From NCBI GenBank assembly GCA_002362175.1, contig DETU01000079.1:25884-75733 (forward strand): a DNA stretch of 49,850 bases. Direction: 5' to 3'. The notes beneath the pieces are model-generated. The model made no database searches. It was not told the origin of the DNA and was given only the letters and a program-made list of their open reading frames with translations. The translations under genes were made by a program, and so were the position numbers. Positions 17,307-25,483 of the stretch are shown here, piece by piece; the stretch's first letter is position 1, and the number at the start of each line of letters is the position of its first letter. This stretch comes from Ruminococcus sp. UBA3280. Lineage in GTDB: Bacteria; Bacillota; Clostridia; Oscillospirales; Ruminococcaceae.

Positions 17307-19280
17307 ATGAAAATAGGCGTTGATTATTATCCTGAACAGTGGGACATTTCTCTATGGAACAAAGACGCTGAACTTATGATGAAAACGGGTGTGAAGATAG
17401 TACGTATAGCTGATTTTGCGTGGTCACATCTTGAACCGCAGGAAAATCATTTTGAATTTGGCTGGCTTGATGAAGTTGTCAGGATTTTTGAAAGTTATGG
17501 CATTGAAATAATGCTTTGTACACCGACTAACTGTCCACCTTTATGGCTTTATGAAAAGTACCCTGAAATAATTCGGGTGGGTAAGGACGGAAACCGTGTT
17601 CAGACGGGAATAAAAGGTCACAGGTGTATAAACTCCCCTGTTTTTATGGCGTATGCAAAGAGAATCACAGAACAGCTTGTCAGGCGTTACGGACACAGAG
17701 AATCAGTTATCGCATGGCAGATTGACAGCGAACTTGAAGCGTATCATTGTACTTGTGAAGTATGCAGACAAAAATTCAGAAAATGGCTTCTTGACAAGCA
17801 TGAGAGTCTTGAAAATATAAATGATGCTTTCGGTACGAGTGTATGGAGCGGAGAATACAATGATGTTTCACAGATTAATCCTCCGACAGCTTATCCGTCT
17901 TCATGGCAGAATCCGTCATTGTGTCTTGAATATACACGTTTTTCTTCTGAATGTACGGCAGAGTATGTAAAAGAGTTGGCAATGGTGATACAACGTGAAG
18001 TTCCCAAAGCCAAAATAACCACTAATACTTGGTTCTGCGAAAATGCACCTGATTATTATAAACTTTTTAATGAAACGGATTTTGTTTCATACGATAATTA
18101 CCCTCCTGTAACTGTAGGTGAAAAGGACAATCCGTTGTATTCCCATGCATTTGAACTTGATTTTATGCGTGGAATAAAAAACAATAATTTCTGGATTACC
18201 GAACAGATAAGCGGTACAATAGGTGGCTGGACACCTATGTCACCAGCTTTGCGACCGGGTATGCTTGTTGGTTATTCACTTCAGGCTTTTGCTCACGGAG
18301 CAGATACAATACTTCATTTCAGATGGAGAACTGCACTGAAAGGTGCAGAAATGTTCCTGCACGGTATATTTGACCATAATAATATACCTACACGTCGTTA
18401 TTTTGAGTTTTCGGAACTCTGTAAGACTGTTTCAAAATTTGATGTTATTGAATCAACAAGAATTGTATCGGAAATAGCAATTCTGTATTCCCCCGACTGC
18501 TATAATGCCCTCAGAATACAGCCACAGGTTGACGGCTTTGACTATATGGAACAGTTAAAATATTTTTATACTGCTTTTGCAAGATACGGTGCAAATATAG
18601 ATGTTGTATCGGCTGAATCTGACTTGTCAAAATATAAAATTGTCATTGCACCTGCTGTATTTGTAAATGAAAAGGCAGTCACAGAGAATATTTACCGTTT
18701 TGTGATAAACGGCGGCGCTCTTGTAATGACAAGCAGAAGCGGTGTAAAGGACAATAACAATAACTGCATAATGGAAGTATTGCCGACTGTCTATAAACAA
18801 CTTATCGGTGCGGAAATAACCGAGTATGACCCCATTGGAAATACTGTGAATCAGAGTATAACAGACTTTGCAGGCAATAAATTCAGATGCAGACAGTGGT
18901 GTGATGTTCTTCATCTTACAACTGCAAAAGTCTATGCTGAATATTGTGAAAGCTATTACAGATGTTGTCCGGCGGTAACAATGAACAGATATTGTAACGG
19001 TGTTGCCTATTATGTCGGAACAGTCTGCGATATGGATTTTTATGAAAACTTTGCAGGAAATATAATGGTTCAGGCTGGTGTGCCGAGACTTAAAGGACTT
19101 CCTAAAGGCGTTGAGGTGATAACACGTACAAACGGTATAAATGAATATATATTCTTTTTCAACAATTCAAATGAAACTGTCATGATTAATCTTCCGAAAT
19201 CCATGTACAGCGTTATGGATTCAAGAGGAAAAGACGTTATCAGACTTATTCCGTTTGATATGGATATTGTAAGAAAATAA
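17307..19280 (+). CDS. GH42-family beta-galactosidase-like glycoside hydrolase
   Basis: 657 residues with the GH42 plan: an N-terminal catalytic TIM barrel (VDYYPEQWD start, IADFAWSHLEP, TPTNCPPLWL), a trimerisation domain with Rossmann-like fold (about 390-580) and a C-terminal beta domain. The zinc-binding Cys set is present at about 107, 148, 150 and 153. The acid/base Glu is E142 in WQIDSE and the nucleophile is E299 in WITEQISG. The residue before E142 is Ser, while clan GH-A enzymes nearly always have Asn there, so activity or specificity may differ. No signal peptide; cytoplasmic action on imported galactosides or plant oligosaccharides is likely. AAGGAGG precedes the ATG. It interrupts the his operon. 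Confidence 0.88.
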   Translation: MKIGVDYYPEQWDISLWNKDAELMMKTGVKIVRIADFAWSHLEPQENHFEFGWLDEVVRIFESYGIEIMLCTPTNCPPLWLYEKYPEIIRVGKDGNRVQTGIKGHRCINSPVFMAYAKRITEQLVRRYGHRESVIAWQIDSELEAYHCTCEVCRQKFRKWLLDKHESLENINDAFGTSVWSGEYNDVSQINPPTAYPSSWQNPSLCLEYTRFSSECTAEYVKELAMVIQREVPKAKITTNTWFCENAPDYYKLFNETDFVSYDNYPPVTVGEKDNPLYSHAFELDFMRGIKNNNFWITEQISGTIGGWTPMSPALRPGMLVGYSLQAFAHGADTILHFRWRTALKGAEMFLHGIFDHNNIPTRRYFEFSELCKTVSKFDVIESTRIVSEIAILYSPDCYNALRIQPQVDGFDYMEQLKYFYTAFARYGANIDVVSAESDLSKYKIVIAPAVFVNEKAVTENIYRFVINGGALVMTSRSGVKDNNNNCIMEVLPTVYKQLIGAEITEYDPIGNTVNQSITDFAGNKFRCRQWCDVLHLTTAKVYAEYCESYYRCCPAVTMNRYCNGVAYYVGTVCDMDFYENFAGNIMVQAGVPRLKGLPKGVEVITRTNGINEYIFFFNNSNETVMINLPKSMYSVMDSRGKDVIRLIPFDMDIVRK

Positions 19281-19340
19281 TTTATAGCAGTTGTTTTGAC
19301 AAAAATCAGGTTCAGTTATTAATTTTTGGAATATTCTTTG

Positions 19341-19440
19341 AAGAAATAAGGTATACTGAATTGCTGAAAAAAATCTTAAGATATTTATAATTGTTTTTTC
19401 GTTATGGTTGTGCATGGGAATTTTTGATTATAGACTGAAA
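19341..19440 (+). pseudogene. Decayed copy of hisA 3' end and small membrane gene 5' end
   Basis: The bases around 19361-19430 closely match 16973-17045: both run CTGAAAAAAAT..CTTAA..TTATAA.T.TTTTTTCGTTATGGTT with scattered substitutions. The match continues weakly upstream into the hisA 3' end (AAGAAA..GAAT). A one-base loss relative to the intact copy shifts the frame and brings a stop after nine codons, so this copy cannot make the protein. The two copies flank the GH42 gene. Confidence 0.7.
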
Positions 19441-19489
19441 CAACAGACGATTTGTCTGTAATGGATTAAACCTATTAAGGAGATGAACT

Positions 19490-19758
19490 ATGACAATAGA
19501 CCGAGCAGACTGGCACTGGAACAGTGCAGAAAAACTATATCGTGAAACTTATGGTATTATCGGAGAAATTACAGAAACACAGGAAGATGAAATATGGTCT
19601 TTATCAGCCAATCATATCAGACTTTTTATCATTATGTTGAATACTGTACAAACGATTATGACAAACAGTGTTTTGGTATTATAAGCGGTGAAGATGATTA
19701 TTTAAAGCTCAGGGAAAAAATTAATGAGAAATATGAGGATTTTCTGAAAAAGAAGTGA
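19490..19758 (+). pseudogene. Frameshifted small acidic protein gene
   Basis: AAGGAG precedes an ATG opening with TIDRADWHWNSAEKLYRETY, which resembles small uncharacterised proteins beginning D-x-A-x-W-H (possibly DUF7832; from memory). After about 43 codons the frame runs into unrelated residues and stops at 19684. In another frame the natural continuation is legible: FYHYVEYCTNDYDKQCFG, then a charged end KYEDFLKKK stopping at 19758. One extra T in the T5 run near 19621 would rejoin the two. It is probably a recent pseudogene, or a sequencing error. It is also shorter than I would expect for that family. Confidence 0.6.
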
Positions 19759-19800
19759 AATTTACAAAGTTTGATTTATAATAAAAAGGAGGCTGAAAAA

Positions 19801-20556
19801 ATGCTTGCAAAAAGAATAATTCCTTGTCTTGACGTGCGAAACGGCAAGGTTGTAAAAGGAGTTAATTTTGAAGGAGTGCGTGATGTCGGCGACCCCGTTG
19901 AATGTGCGGAGGAGTACAACAGACAGGGTGCAGACGAAATTGTGTTTTACGACATTACAGCATCTTTTGAGGGACGCGGAGTATTTCTTGACGTTGTGAG
20001 AGAAACCGCAAAAAAAGTATTTGTACCGCTTACTGTGGGCGGAGGAATAAAGACAGTTGACGATATACGTGAAACTCTCCGTGCAGGTGCGGACAAAGTT
20101 TCCGTAAACTCTCAGGCTGTAAAAAATCCACAGCTTATAAGTGACGGTGCTGATATTTTTGGAAGTCAGTGTATATGTGTGGGTATTGACGCTAAAAAAA
20201 TTGCCGACCATAAATGGACGGTTTATATAAACGGCGGACGTGTGGACATGGGTATTGACCTTATTGACTGGGTACATCAGATTGAACAGCTCGGAGCAGG
20301 TGAAATATGTCTGAACTCAATAGACGCTGACGGTACTAAAGAGGGTTTTGATATTGAAATGCTGAAAGCTGTATGTAATAATTGCAGTATTCCCGTAATC
20401 GCAAGCGGAGGAGCAGGCAAGATAAACGACTTTGCAGAAGTCTTTGAAAAGACAGGGGCAACCGCTGCACTGGCGGCTTCACTGTTCCACTTTAAAGAAC
20501 TTACAGTACAGGAAGTGAAGTCTTATTGCCGTGACAGAAACATTACAGTAAGATGA
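19801..20556 (+). CDS. hisF: Imidazole glycerol phosphate synthase, cyclase subunit
   Basis: TIM-barrel cyclase that uses ammonia from HisH to turn PRFAR into IGP and AICAR. About 251 residues from the ATG at 19801, chosen because AAAGGAGG ends about 8 bases upstream; a TTG at 19771 lies before that site. PCLDVRNGKVVKG (catalytic Asp near 11), GGGIKTVDDIR and LNSIDADGTKEG (second catalytic Asp near 130) are intact. It overlaps the next gene by four bases. Confidence 0.96.
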   Translation: MLAKRIIPCLDVRNGKVVKGVNFEGVRDVGDPVECAEEYNRQGADEIVFYDITASFEGRGVFLDVVRETAKKVFVPLTVGGGIKTVDDIRETLRAGADKVSVNSQAVKNPQLISDGADIFGSQCICVGIDAKKIADHKWTVYINGGRVDMGIDLIDWVHQIEQLGAGEICLNSIDADGTKEGFDIEMLKAVCNNCSIPVIASGGAGKINDFAEVFEKTGATAALAASLFHFKELTVQEVKSYCRDRNITVR

Positions 20557-20882
20557 AAAACATTAAAAAGATATATCCGTTTATTTACGGAATTTTCGGA
20601 AGTCTCGGACTCATATGCTGTATAAATGTTTTTTGTGTATTGGATTACAGAACGTCTGAACACCCGTACGCACACCCGTTCTGCATTATAGCAGGAAGTA
20701 TTTCATTGGTAGTATGTCTTGCGGTATTCTGTATGGATATAATGGCGTTCATTGATACGGACAGGAAATTCCGCAGAATATTTTCTGAACTCATAATAAC
20801 AGTGGTTTCATTTTTCGGTTGTATATTCATATGGTCAAAACTCTGGAATGCCGTAAGTGCGTTTATAGAAATAATGGGGTGA
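20553..20882 (+). CDS. Small membrane protein, unknown
   Basis: 109 residues with three hydrophobic helices: about 8-29, 43-65 and 76-100, separated by short polar loops (one containing RTSEHPYAHP). No catalytic motif is seen and I do not recognise the family. The ATG overlaps the hisF stop (ATGA), so it is cotranscribed with the his genes, but nothing links it to histidine synthesis. Confidence 0.7.
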   Translation: MKNIKKIYPFIYGIFGSLGLICCINVFCVLDYRTSEHPYAHPFCIIAGSISLVVCLAVFCMDIMAFIDTDRKFRRIFSELIITVVSFFGCIFIWSKLWNAVSAFIEIMG

Positions 20883-20889
20883 TGATAAA

Positions 20890-21294
20890 TTGAATATAGT
20901 ATATAAAGATACTCATGACTTCAGCAGTGAACAGCTTAAAGATTTATTCCTGTCTGTTGAATGGTCTTCGGGACATTATCCCGATAAACTTGTGACGGCA
21001 ATGAAAAATTTTGAAACGGTGTTTTCCGCATGGGACGGTGACAGACTTGTTGGCATGATATGTGCAATGGACGACGGAATCATGACTGCTTATGTCCATT
21101 ATCTTCTTGTAAATCCCGAATATCAGGACAGACATATCGGCAGGGAACTTGTTGGAATGATAAGGGAAAAATATGCTGACTATCTTAGAATTGTAGTTGT
21201 TGCATATGATGCCGAACTTGCATTTTACGAAAATTGCGGATTTAAAAAATCAGATGATTCAAGTCCGATGTTTATAACGTCACTATGGACTTAG
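20890..21294 (+). CDS. GNAT-family N-acetyltransferase
   Basis: 134 residues of the acetyl-CoA-dependent GNAT fold: strand-rich N-terminus, YVHYLLVNPEYQDRHIGRELVGMI forming the acetyl-CoA pyrophosphate loop (Q/R-x-x-G/I-x-G-like, here DRHIGREL), and the C-terminal YDAELAFYENCGF segment usual for the family. A TTG start at 20890 follows GGGGTGATG; no nearby ATG fits. Substrate unknown. It lies between hisF and hisI within the operon. Confidence 0.85.
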   Translation: MNIVYKDTHDFSSEQLKDLFLSVEWSSGHYPDKLVTAMKNFETVFSAWDGDRLVGMICAMDDGIMTAYVHYLLVNPEYQDRHIGRELVGMIREKYADYLRIVVVAYDAELAFYENCGFKKSDDSSPMFITSLWT

Positions 21295-21307
21295 AAAGGA
21301 GAATGAA

Positions 21308-21655
21308 ATGATAAAAATTGATTTGAATGACCTTGACAAATTTTTCGTCAAAGGTGAACTTATTCCGGCAATCTGCTATGAGGTGAATACAAAAACAGTC
21401 CTCATGCTTGCATACATGAACAAGGAAAGTCTTAAAAAGACTCTTGAAACAGGCTATACATGGTTCTGGAGCAGGTCAAGACAGGAATACTGGAACAAGG
21501 GTGCAACTTCAGGGCATTTACAGAAAGTAGTTTCTGTTTACGGCGACTGCGATAATGATACACTTTTAGTCAACGTTGAGCAGACGGGTGTTGCCTGCCA
21601 TACGGGAAGCTACAGCTGTTTCTTTAATGAAATCTATAATAATGAGGAGAATTGA
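21308..21655 (+). CDS. hisI: Phosphoribosyl-AMP cyclohydrolase
   Basis: Zinc and magnesium enzyme opening the purine ring of PR-AMP, third histidine step. The 115 residues are the single-domain form. AYMNKESL, WSRSRQEYWNKGATSGH and the Cys/His metal ligands in DCDNDTLLV and GVACHTGSYSCFF are present. AAAGGAG precedes the ATG. The stop overlaps a possible TTG before hisE, so coupling to hisE is likely. Confidence 0.96.
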   Translation: MIKIDLNDLDKFFVKGELIPAICYEVNTKTVLMLAYMNKESLKKTLETGYTWFWSRSRQEYWNKGATSGHLQKVVSVYGDCDNDTLLVNVEQTGVACHTGSYSCFFNEIYNNEEN

Positions 21656-21657
21656 AA

Positions 21658-21996
21658 ATGACTGTATATGAAGAAATTTTTGAAGTGATAAAGGAAAGGA
21701 AAAAGCAGTATGAAAACGGCACTTCCGCTGAAAATTCGTACACCTGCTATCTTTTCGACAAAGGCGTTGACAAAATCTGTAAGAAAGTCGGCGAGGAAGC
21801 AACGGAAACTGTTATTGCCGCAAAGAACGGTGACAACGATGAGCTTATGAACGAAATCAACGATTTACTGTATCATGTTATGGTACTTTGTGCAAATCAG
21901 GGGCTTGAGTGGTCGGACGTTGAAAAGGTTCTCGACGAGAGAAACGAAAAAATCGGAAATCTTAAAAAGTTCCACGAAGTTGATAAAAATTCATAA
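21658..21996 (+). CDS. hisE: Phosphoribosyl-ATP pyrophosphohydrolase
   Basis: All-alpha NTP-pyrophosphohydrolase of the MazG fold acting on PR-ATP, second histidine step. About 112 residues. SYTCYLFDKGVDKICKKVGEEATET with EE...D metal ligands and NEINDLLYHVMVL are the signatures. The ATG at 21658 is favoured by AGGAGA about 8 bases upstream over a TTG at 21652. It is the last gene of the his operon and is followed by a strong terminator. Confidence 0.94.
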   Translation: MTVYEEIFEVIKERKKQYENGTSAENSYTCYLFDKGVDKICKKVGEEATETVIAAKNGDNDELMNEINDLLYHVMVLCANQGLEWSDVEKVLDERNEKIGNLKKFHEVDKNS

Positions 21997-22000
21997 AAAT

Positions 22001-22031
22001 AAGGAGCAGGATTTTTTATTTCCTGCTCCTT
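22001..22031. terminator. Bidirectional terminator between hisE and the TPR gene
   Basis: A perfect 11-pair stem: AAGGAGCAGGA (22001-22011) with TCCTGCTCCTT (22021-22031) and a 9-base loop. It ends the his operon and overlaps the 3' end of the convergent minus-strand TPR gene, which it can also terminate. Confidence 0.8.
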
Positions 22032-22369
22032 ATATTTTCCAGAAGATTTTCCGCTTTTCTGTATGAAGGATTCCTTTCGATAATTTCATCAAGAAGTTTC
22101 AAAGCAAGTTTTGTCTTTCCGTTTTTCAGACAGAATTCAGCATATAAAAAAGTGGTTTTGTCATTTTTCGGATTAAGAGTATAGGAATTTTCAATACACC
22201 TGTACGCATTTTCTGTATCTGAAACTTCCGAAAAACATTGAAATAATTTCTCAAATGTCTTGAAATGTACATCAATTTGATTTGACAACTGAAAATATTC
22301 AATTGCTGACATATAATCTTTTTTATCCATACATTCCATTCCCATATAATAGAGTTCAACAGCTGTCAT
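22016..22369 (-). CDS. Tetratricopeptide-repeat protein
   Basis: About 117 residues made of helical hairpins with TPR spacing: AIEYFQLSNQID, AYRCIENSYTLNPKNDKTTFLYAEFCL and KLALKLLDEIIERNPSYRKAENLL, about three repeats. Such proteins are protein-binding scaffolds; the partner is unknown. The ATG at 22369 lies two bases after the U32 gene stop without its own ribosome binding site, suggesting coupling; a TTG at 22375 is an alternative. It is last in the operon. Confidence 0.8.
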   Translation of the reverse strand: MTAVELYYMGMECMDKKDYMSAIEYFQLSNQIDVHFKTFEKLFQCFSEVSDTENAYRCIENSYTLNPKNDKTTFLYAEFCLKNGKTKLALKLLDEIIERNPSYRKAENLLENIRSRK

Positions 22370-22371
22370 AG

Positions 22372-23589
22372 TCAATTTGTTTCTTTACGTATAACTGTAC
22401 CTGTAGGAAAAGTCAAATCAGAATTAAAGGAAAATTTCATCATAGCGTGGTTAGCTGTCTGAATCTGTTCACTGTTTTCGTCGTAAAGGGTATCAAGAGT
22501 AAGTGTTACGGGCTTCTGAGACGGTGCAAGAAGTTCAACGGTATCACCTGCAAAGAATCTGTTACGCTGTGTACAGTATACCGTGCCGTTTTCGCACTTT
22601 TCAACAACCGCCACAACGTCATAATTGCGTATGTAACCGCTGTTTTCGTAATACTGTGAATTTTCGGGAGTACCGAAGAAAAAGCCATTGCAGTACTTAC
22701 GGTGGCTTACCTTGTAAACCTCATCACGAATCCAGTCGGGGAGTACGAAATTATCGGGGTTCTTGTAATATTCGTCAACTGCCATTCTGTAGGCGTTTGT
22801 AACTACCGTCACATAATATGCCGATTTTGCACGTCCTTCAATTTTCAGACTGTCCACACCTGCCTTTGCAAGTTTGTCGATATGTTCAATCATGCACATA
22901 TCTTTTGCATTGAGAATATAAGTGCCTTTTTCGTCCTCGAATATCGGAAAGAACTCATTCGGACGTTTTTCTTCAACAAGATGATAACCCCACCTGCATG
23001 GCTGGGCACATTCTCCACGATTAGCGTCACGGTTTACAAGATACTGGGAAAGTAAACATCTTCCCGAGAATGATACACACATTGCACCGTGTACAAAAGC
23101 CTCAATTTCCATATCGGGATTTGTTTTCGCACGTATTTCGGCAATTTCATCAAGGGACAGTTCTCTTGCGAGAACTATCCTTTTTGCACCCATGTTATAA
23201 AGTTCACGGGCTGTCACATAATTTACAACGCCTGTCTGTGTGGAAATATGTATTTCCATATCAGGAGCATACTTCTTTATCAGGGCAAGCAGACCTATAT
23301 CAGCAACTATAAGTGCGTCAACTTCAGCTTCTACAGCTTCACTTACAAATTGTTCAAACTGCGGTATTTCGTTGTTGCGTGGGAGAGTGTTGCAGGTAAG
23401 ATATACTTTTATTCCCTTTGCGTGAGCCAAACTGACAGCATTGACAAGCTGTTCAAAGTCGAAATTCATAGGAGAAGAACGCATACCGAATTGTTTTCTT
23501 CCGAGATATACAGCGTCTGCACCATAATTTATCGCAGCGTTGAAACGTTCCTCATCACCTGCGGGAGCGAGAACCTCAAGATTCCTCAT
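22372..23589 (-). CDS. trhP: U32-family protein, probably prephenate-dependent tRNA 5-hydroxyuridine synthesis
   Basis: About 405 residues. LEVLAPAGDEERF at the N-terminus and the U32 signature FVHGAMCVSFSGRCLLS near residue 165, followed by further Cys (GECAQPCRWGY), are clear. Family members long called collagenase-like peptidases include TrhP, which makes 5-hydroxyuridine at tRNA position 34, and RlhA, which modifies 23S rRNA. Placement directly after mltG mirrors the Bacillus subtilis mltG-yrrMNO order, where yrrN/yrrO are trhP genes, so TrhP is favoured. The ATG at 23589 overlaps the mltG end by 14 bases, with AGAGG before it. Confidence 0.75.
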   Translation of the reverse strand: MRNLEVLAPAGDEERFNAAINYGADAVYLGRKQFGMRSSPMNFDFEQLVNAVSLAHAKGIKVYLTCNTLPRNNEIPQFEQFVSEAVEAEVDALIVADIGLLALIKKYAPDMEIHISTQTGVVNYVTARELYNMGAKRIVLARELSLDEIAEIRAKTNPDMEIEAFVHGAMCVSFSGRCLLSQYLVNRDANRGECAQPCRWGYHLVEEKRPNEFFPIFEDEKGTYILNAKDMCMIEHIDKLAKAGVDSLKIEGRAKSAYYVTVVTNAYRMAVDEYYKNPDNFVLPDWIRDEVYKVSHRKYCNGFFFGTPENSQYYENSGYIRNYDVVAVVEKCENGTVYCTQRNRFFAGDTVELLAPSQKPVTLTLDTLYDENSEQIQTANHAMMKFSFNSDLTFPTGTVIRKETN

Positions 23590-24937
23590 TGTTTTCAGCC
23601 TCTCTTTCGGCTTCAACTGAGGAAGCTATATACTCGTCAACCTGTCCTTCAACCATTTCCTGATAACCATAATGTTCTTCAAGAGTTTCAGAGAAGTAAG
23701 TCTGACCTGTATATATGTTTGCGATAAAGTAGAAGTAATTGCTTTCAAATGCTTCAAGAACTGCGTCTATTGCTTCGATTCCCGGATTACATATTGCACC
23801 CGGAGGAAGTCCCGGACCTACATATGTATCATAGGCATCAACAACAGTCTTATCATATACTTCCATTTTTGATTTTATAAATTCGGCATAGTTTGAAGTA
23901 GGGTCTGACTGGAGGAGAGGGAATACATCTGCATTTCTTAGTCTGTTCCAGAAAACAGAAGCAACGAGAGTCATAGTGTCTGTGTTTGCGGCTTCTTTCT
24001 GTACGATTGAAGCGAATGTTATAAGCTGGTCAAGAGAAAGACCGAGACTTTCCATTCTTGCGTATCTTTCATCAGTCATCTTGTTGTCAAAGTTAAGATA
24101 GATTTTCTGACACACCTGCTCGGGACTCATATTTTCATAGAAGAAATACGTATCAGGGAAAAGATAGCCTTCCATTCTGTAGAATTTAAGTGTGGCATCT
24201 GTGGGGAGTCTGTTTTCAAATTCAAATCCGAGACCGCCCGAATTGAAGTAGAAGATGAAATCGTCTGCGGAACATATGCCGTTTTCTTCAAGAATCTGAG
24301 CAGACTCAAAGAGAGTAGAACCTTCGGGGAACGTAACTTCAATTGTTTCCTGTTCCTTTTCCTCGTCAATGCTTGTCAGTTCGTTTATGATAGTTTCGTA
24401 AGCCATATTGGGACGTACAAAATGCTCACCGGCAATATAGAGTGAGTCGGATTTTCTCAGACGGCTGAAAAGCTGGAAACATTCAGGCGACTTTATAATA
24501 CCCTCGTCTTTGAGGAGGATTGAAATTTCTTCGGTGGTTGCTCCTTCAGGAATAACGATAAGATGAGTATTTTCACTTTTTCCGATACCGAGCATATCAC
24601 GACCGAAAGCAATAATCACGAGTGCAAGACATACCGAAACCGCAAATATAAATGTTGTAAGAATAATAATTCCGGGAAGTCTGCTTCTTTTTCTCTTTTT
24701 CTTCTTCTTTTTTCTTTTTCGGGGAACGTCCCTTTCAGGTTCATCATATTCTTCTTCGTGATGTCGGTCAGGTTCGGGAGCGGAAAACTCCTCATACTCC
24801 TCATAATCTTCAGTAAAATCTTCTCCTTCGGTGATTTCGGGTTCTTCCGTAATAACCGCATCTTCTTCGTCAGATTGAGGAGAGGTATTTTCACTGATGT
24901 CATCATTTATGATGTCCTTGTCATCTTTGTTCTGCAT
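23576..24937 (-). CDS. mltG: Endolytic murein transglycosylase
   Basis: YceG/MltG-like enzyme cutting nascent peptidoglycan at the membrane. 453 residues: a strongly acidic cytoplasmic tail (1-70), a Lys/Arg-rich block KRKKKKKKRKRSR (74-86), one transmembrane helix (about 88-112), a LysM-like subdomain (about 120-200), then the catalytic domain with MEGYLFPDTY (Glu256 equals the catalytic Glu of the family), IVQKEAA and LQSDPTSNYA. The gene overlaps the upstream cyclo-ligase gene by 17 bases. The long charged tail exceeds that of E. coli MltG and is common in clostridia. Confidence 0.93.
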   Translation of the reverse strand: MQNKDDKDIINDDISENTSPQSDEEDAVITEEPEITEGEDFTEDYEEYEEFSAPEPDRHHEEEYDEPERDVPRKRKKKKKKRKRSRLPGIIILTTFIFAVSVCLALVIIAFGRDMLGIGKSENTHLIVIPEGATTEEISILLKDEGIIKSPECFQLFSRLRKSDSLYIAGEHFVRPNMAYETIINELTSIDEEKEQETIEVTFPEGSTLFESAQILEENGICSADDFIFYFNSGGLGFEFENRLPTDATLKFYRMEGYLFPDTYFFYENMSPEQVCQKIYLNFDNKMTDERYARMESLGLSLDQLITFASIVQKEAANTDTMTLVASVFWNRLRNADVFPLLQSDPTSNYAEFIKSKMEVYDKTVVDAYDTYVGPGLPPGAICNPGIEAIDAVLEAFESNYFYFIANIYTGQTYFSETLEEHYGYQEMVEGQVDEYIASSVEAEREAENNEES

Positions 24938-25481
24938 GGCAGAGTATCATCCTTTCTGGTGTTAAAATATAATCAGCCTTTAGGTCATGTTGCATAACAG
25001 GCAGATTGTCGGTAATAAGTTCCTCATAAGAGAGAGCCGTTTTATGTATCTGCGGATACTTTGCAAGAAACCTGTCATAATATCCTCCGCCGTAACCGAG
25101 CCTTGAACCGTCTGTCATGAAAGCAAGTCCGGGCATTACGCAAAGTGTCCTGTCGGTTATAACGGGCTGGGGCAGGGAAGTGTCAGGCTCATATATGCCG
25201 TACATACCTTTATGGAGTTCATCGGGAGATTTCACAACATGGAATGTCATGATACCGTCCTTGTGTGATTTCGGAAAGGCAACGATATATTTTCGGAAAA
25301 GTTCTTCAGCAATGGAAGAAGTATCAATTTCAGTACCGAATGAAGCATATAATAAGAAAGTATCATAATCTGCGGTATGTTTCATAAAAGCATTACGGAT
25401 AAGAATATCTTTTTTTGACTTGTCGGTAATATTGCTTCTTATTTCCGCAAATTTTTTCCGCAGTAATTTTTTATCTTCCAT
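24921..25481 (-). CDS. 5-formyltetrahydrofolate cyclo-ligase
   Basis: ATP-dependent enzyme that recycles 5-formyl-THF to 5,10-methenyl-THF. 186 residues, normal length. The N-terminal KKLLRKKFAEIR, then VMPGLAFMTDGSRLGYGGGYYDRFL carrying the GYGGGYYDR ATP/folate loop near residues 129-137. It starts three bases after the DJ-1 gene stop, with an A-rich weak ribosome binding site. Folate recycling fits with thyX just upstream, although thyX has its own promoter. Confidence 0.93.
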   Translation of the reverse strand: MEDKKLLRKKFAEIRSNITDKSKKDILIRNAFMKHTADYDTFLLYASFGTEIDTSSIAEELFRKYIVAFPKSHKDGIMTFHVVKSPDELHKGMYGIYEPDTSLPQPVITDRTLCVMPGLAFMTDGSRLGYGGGYYDRFLAKYPQIHKTALSYEELITDNLPVMQHDLKADYILTPERMILCHAEQR

Positions 25482-25483
25482 AA

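Noticed and set aside
23089..23727. A 212-codon plus-strand frame opposite the U32 and mltG genes
   Set aside because: It has no ribosome binding site, low-complexity aromatic and Cys-rich composition, and lies antisense to two clear conserved genes.
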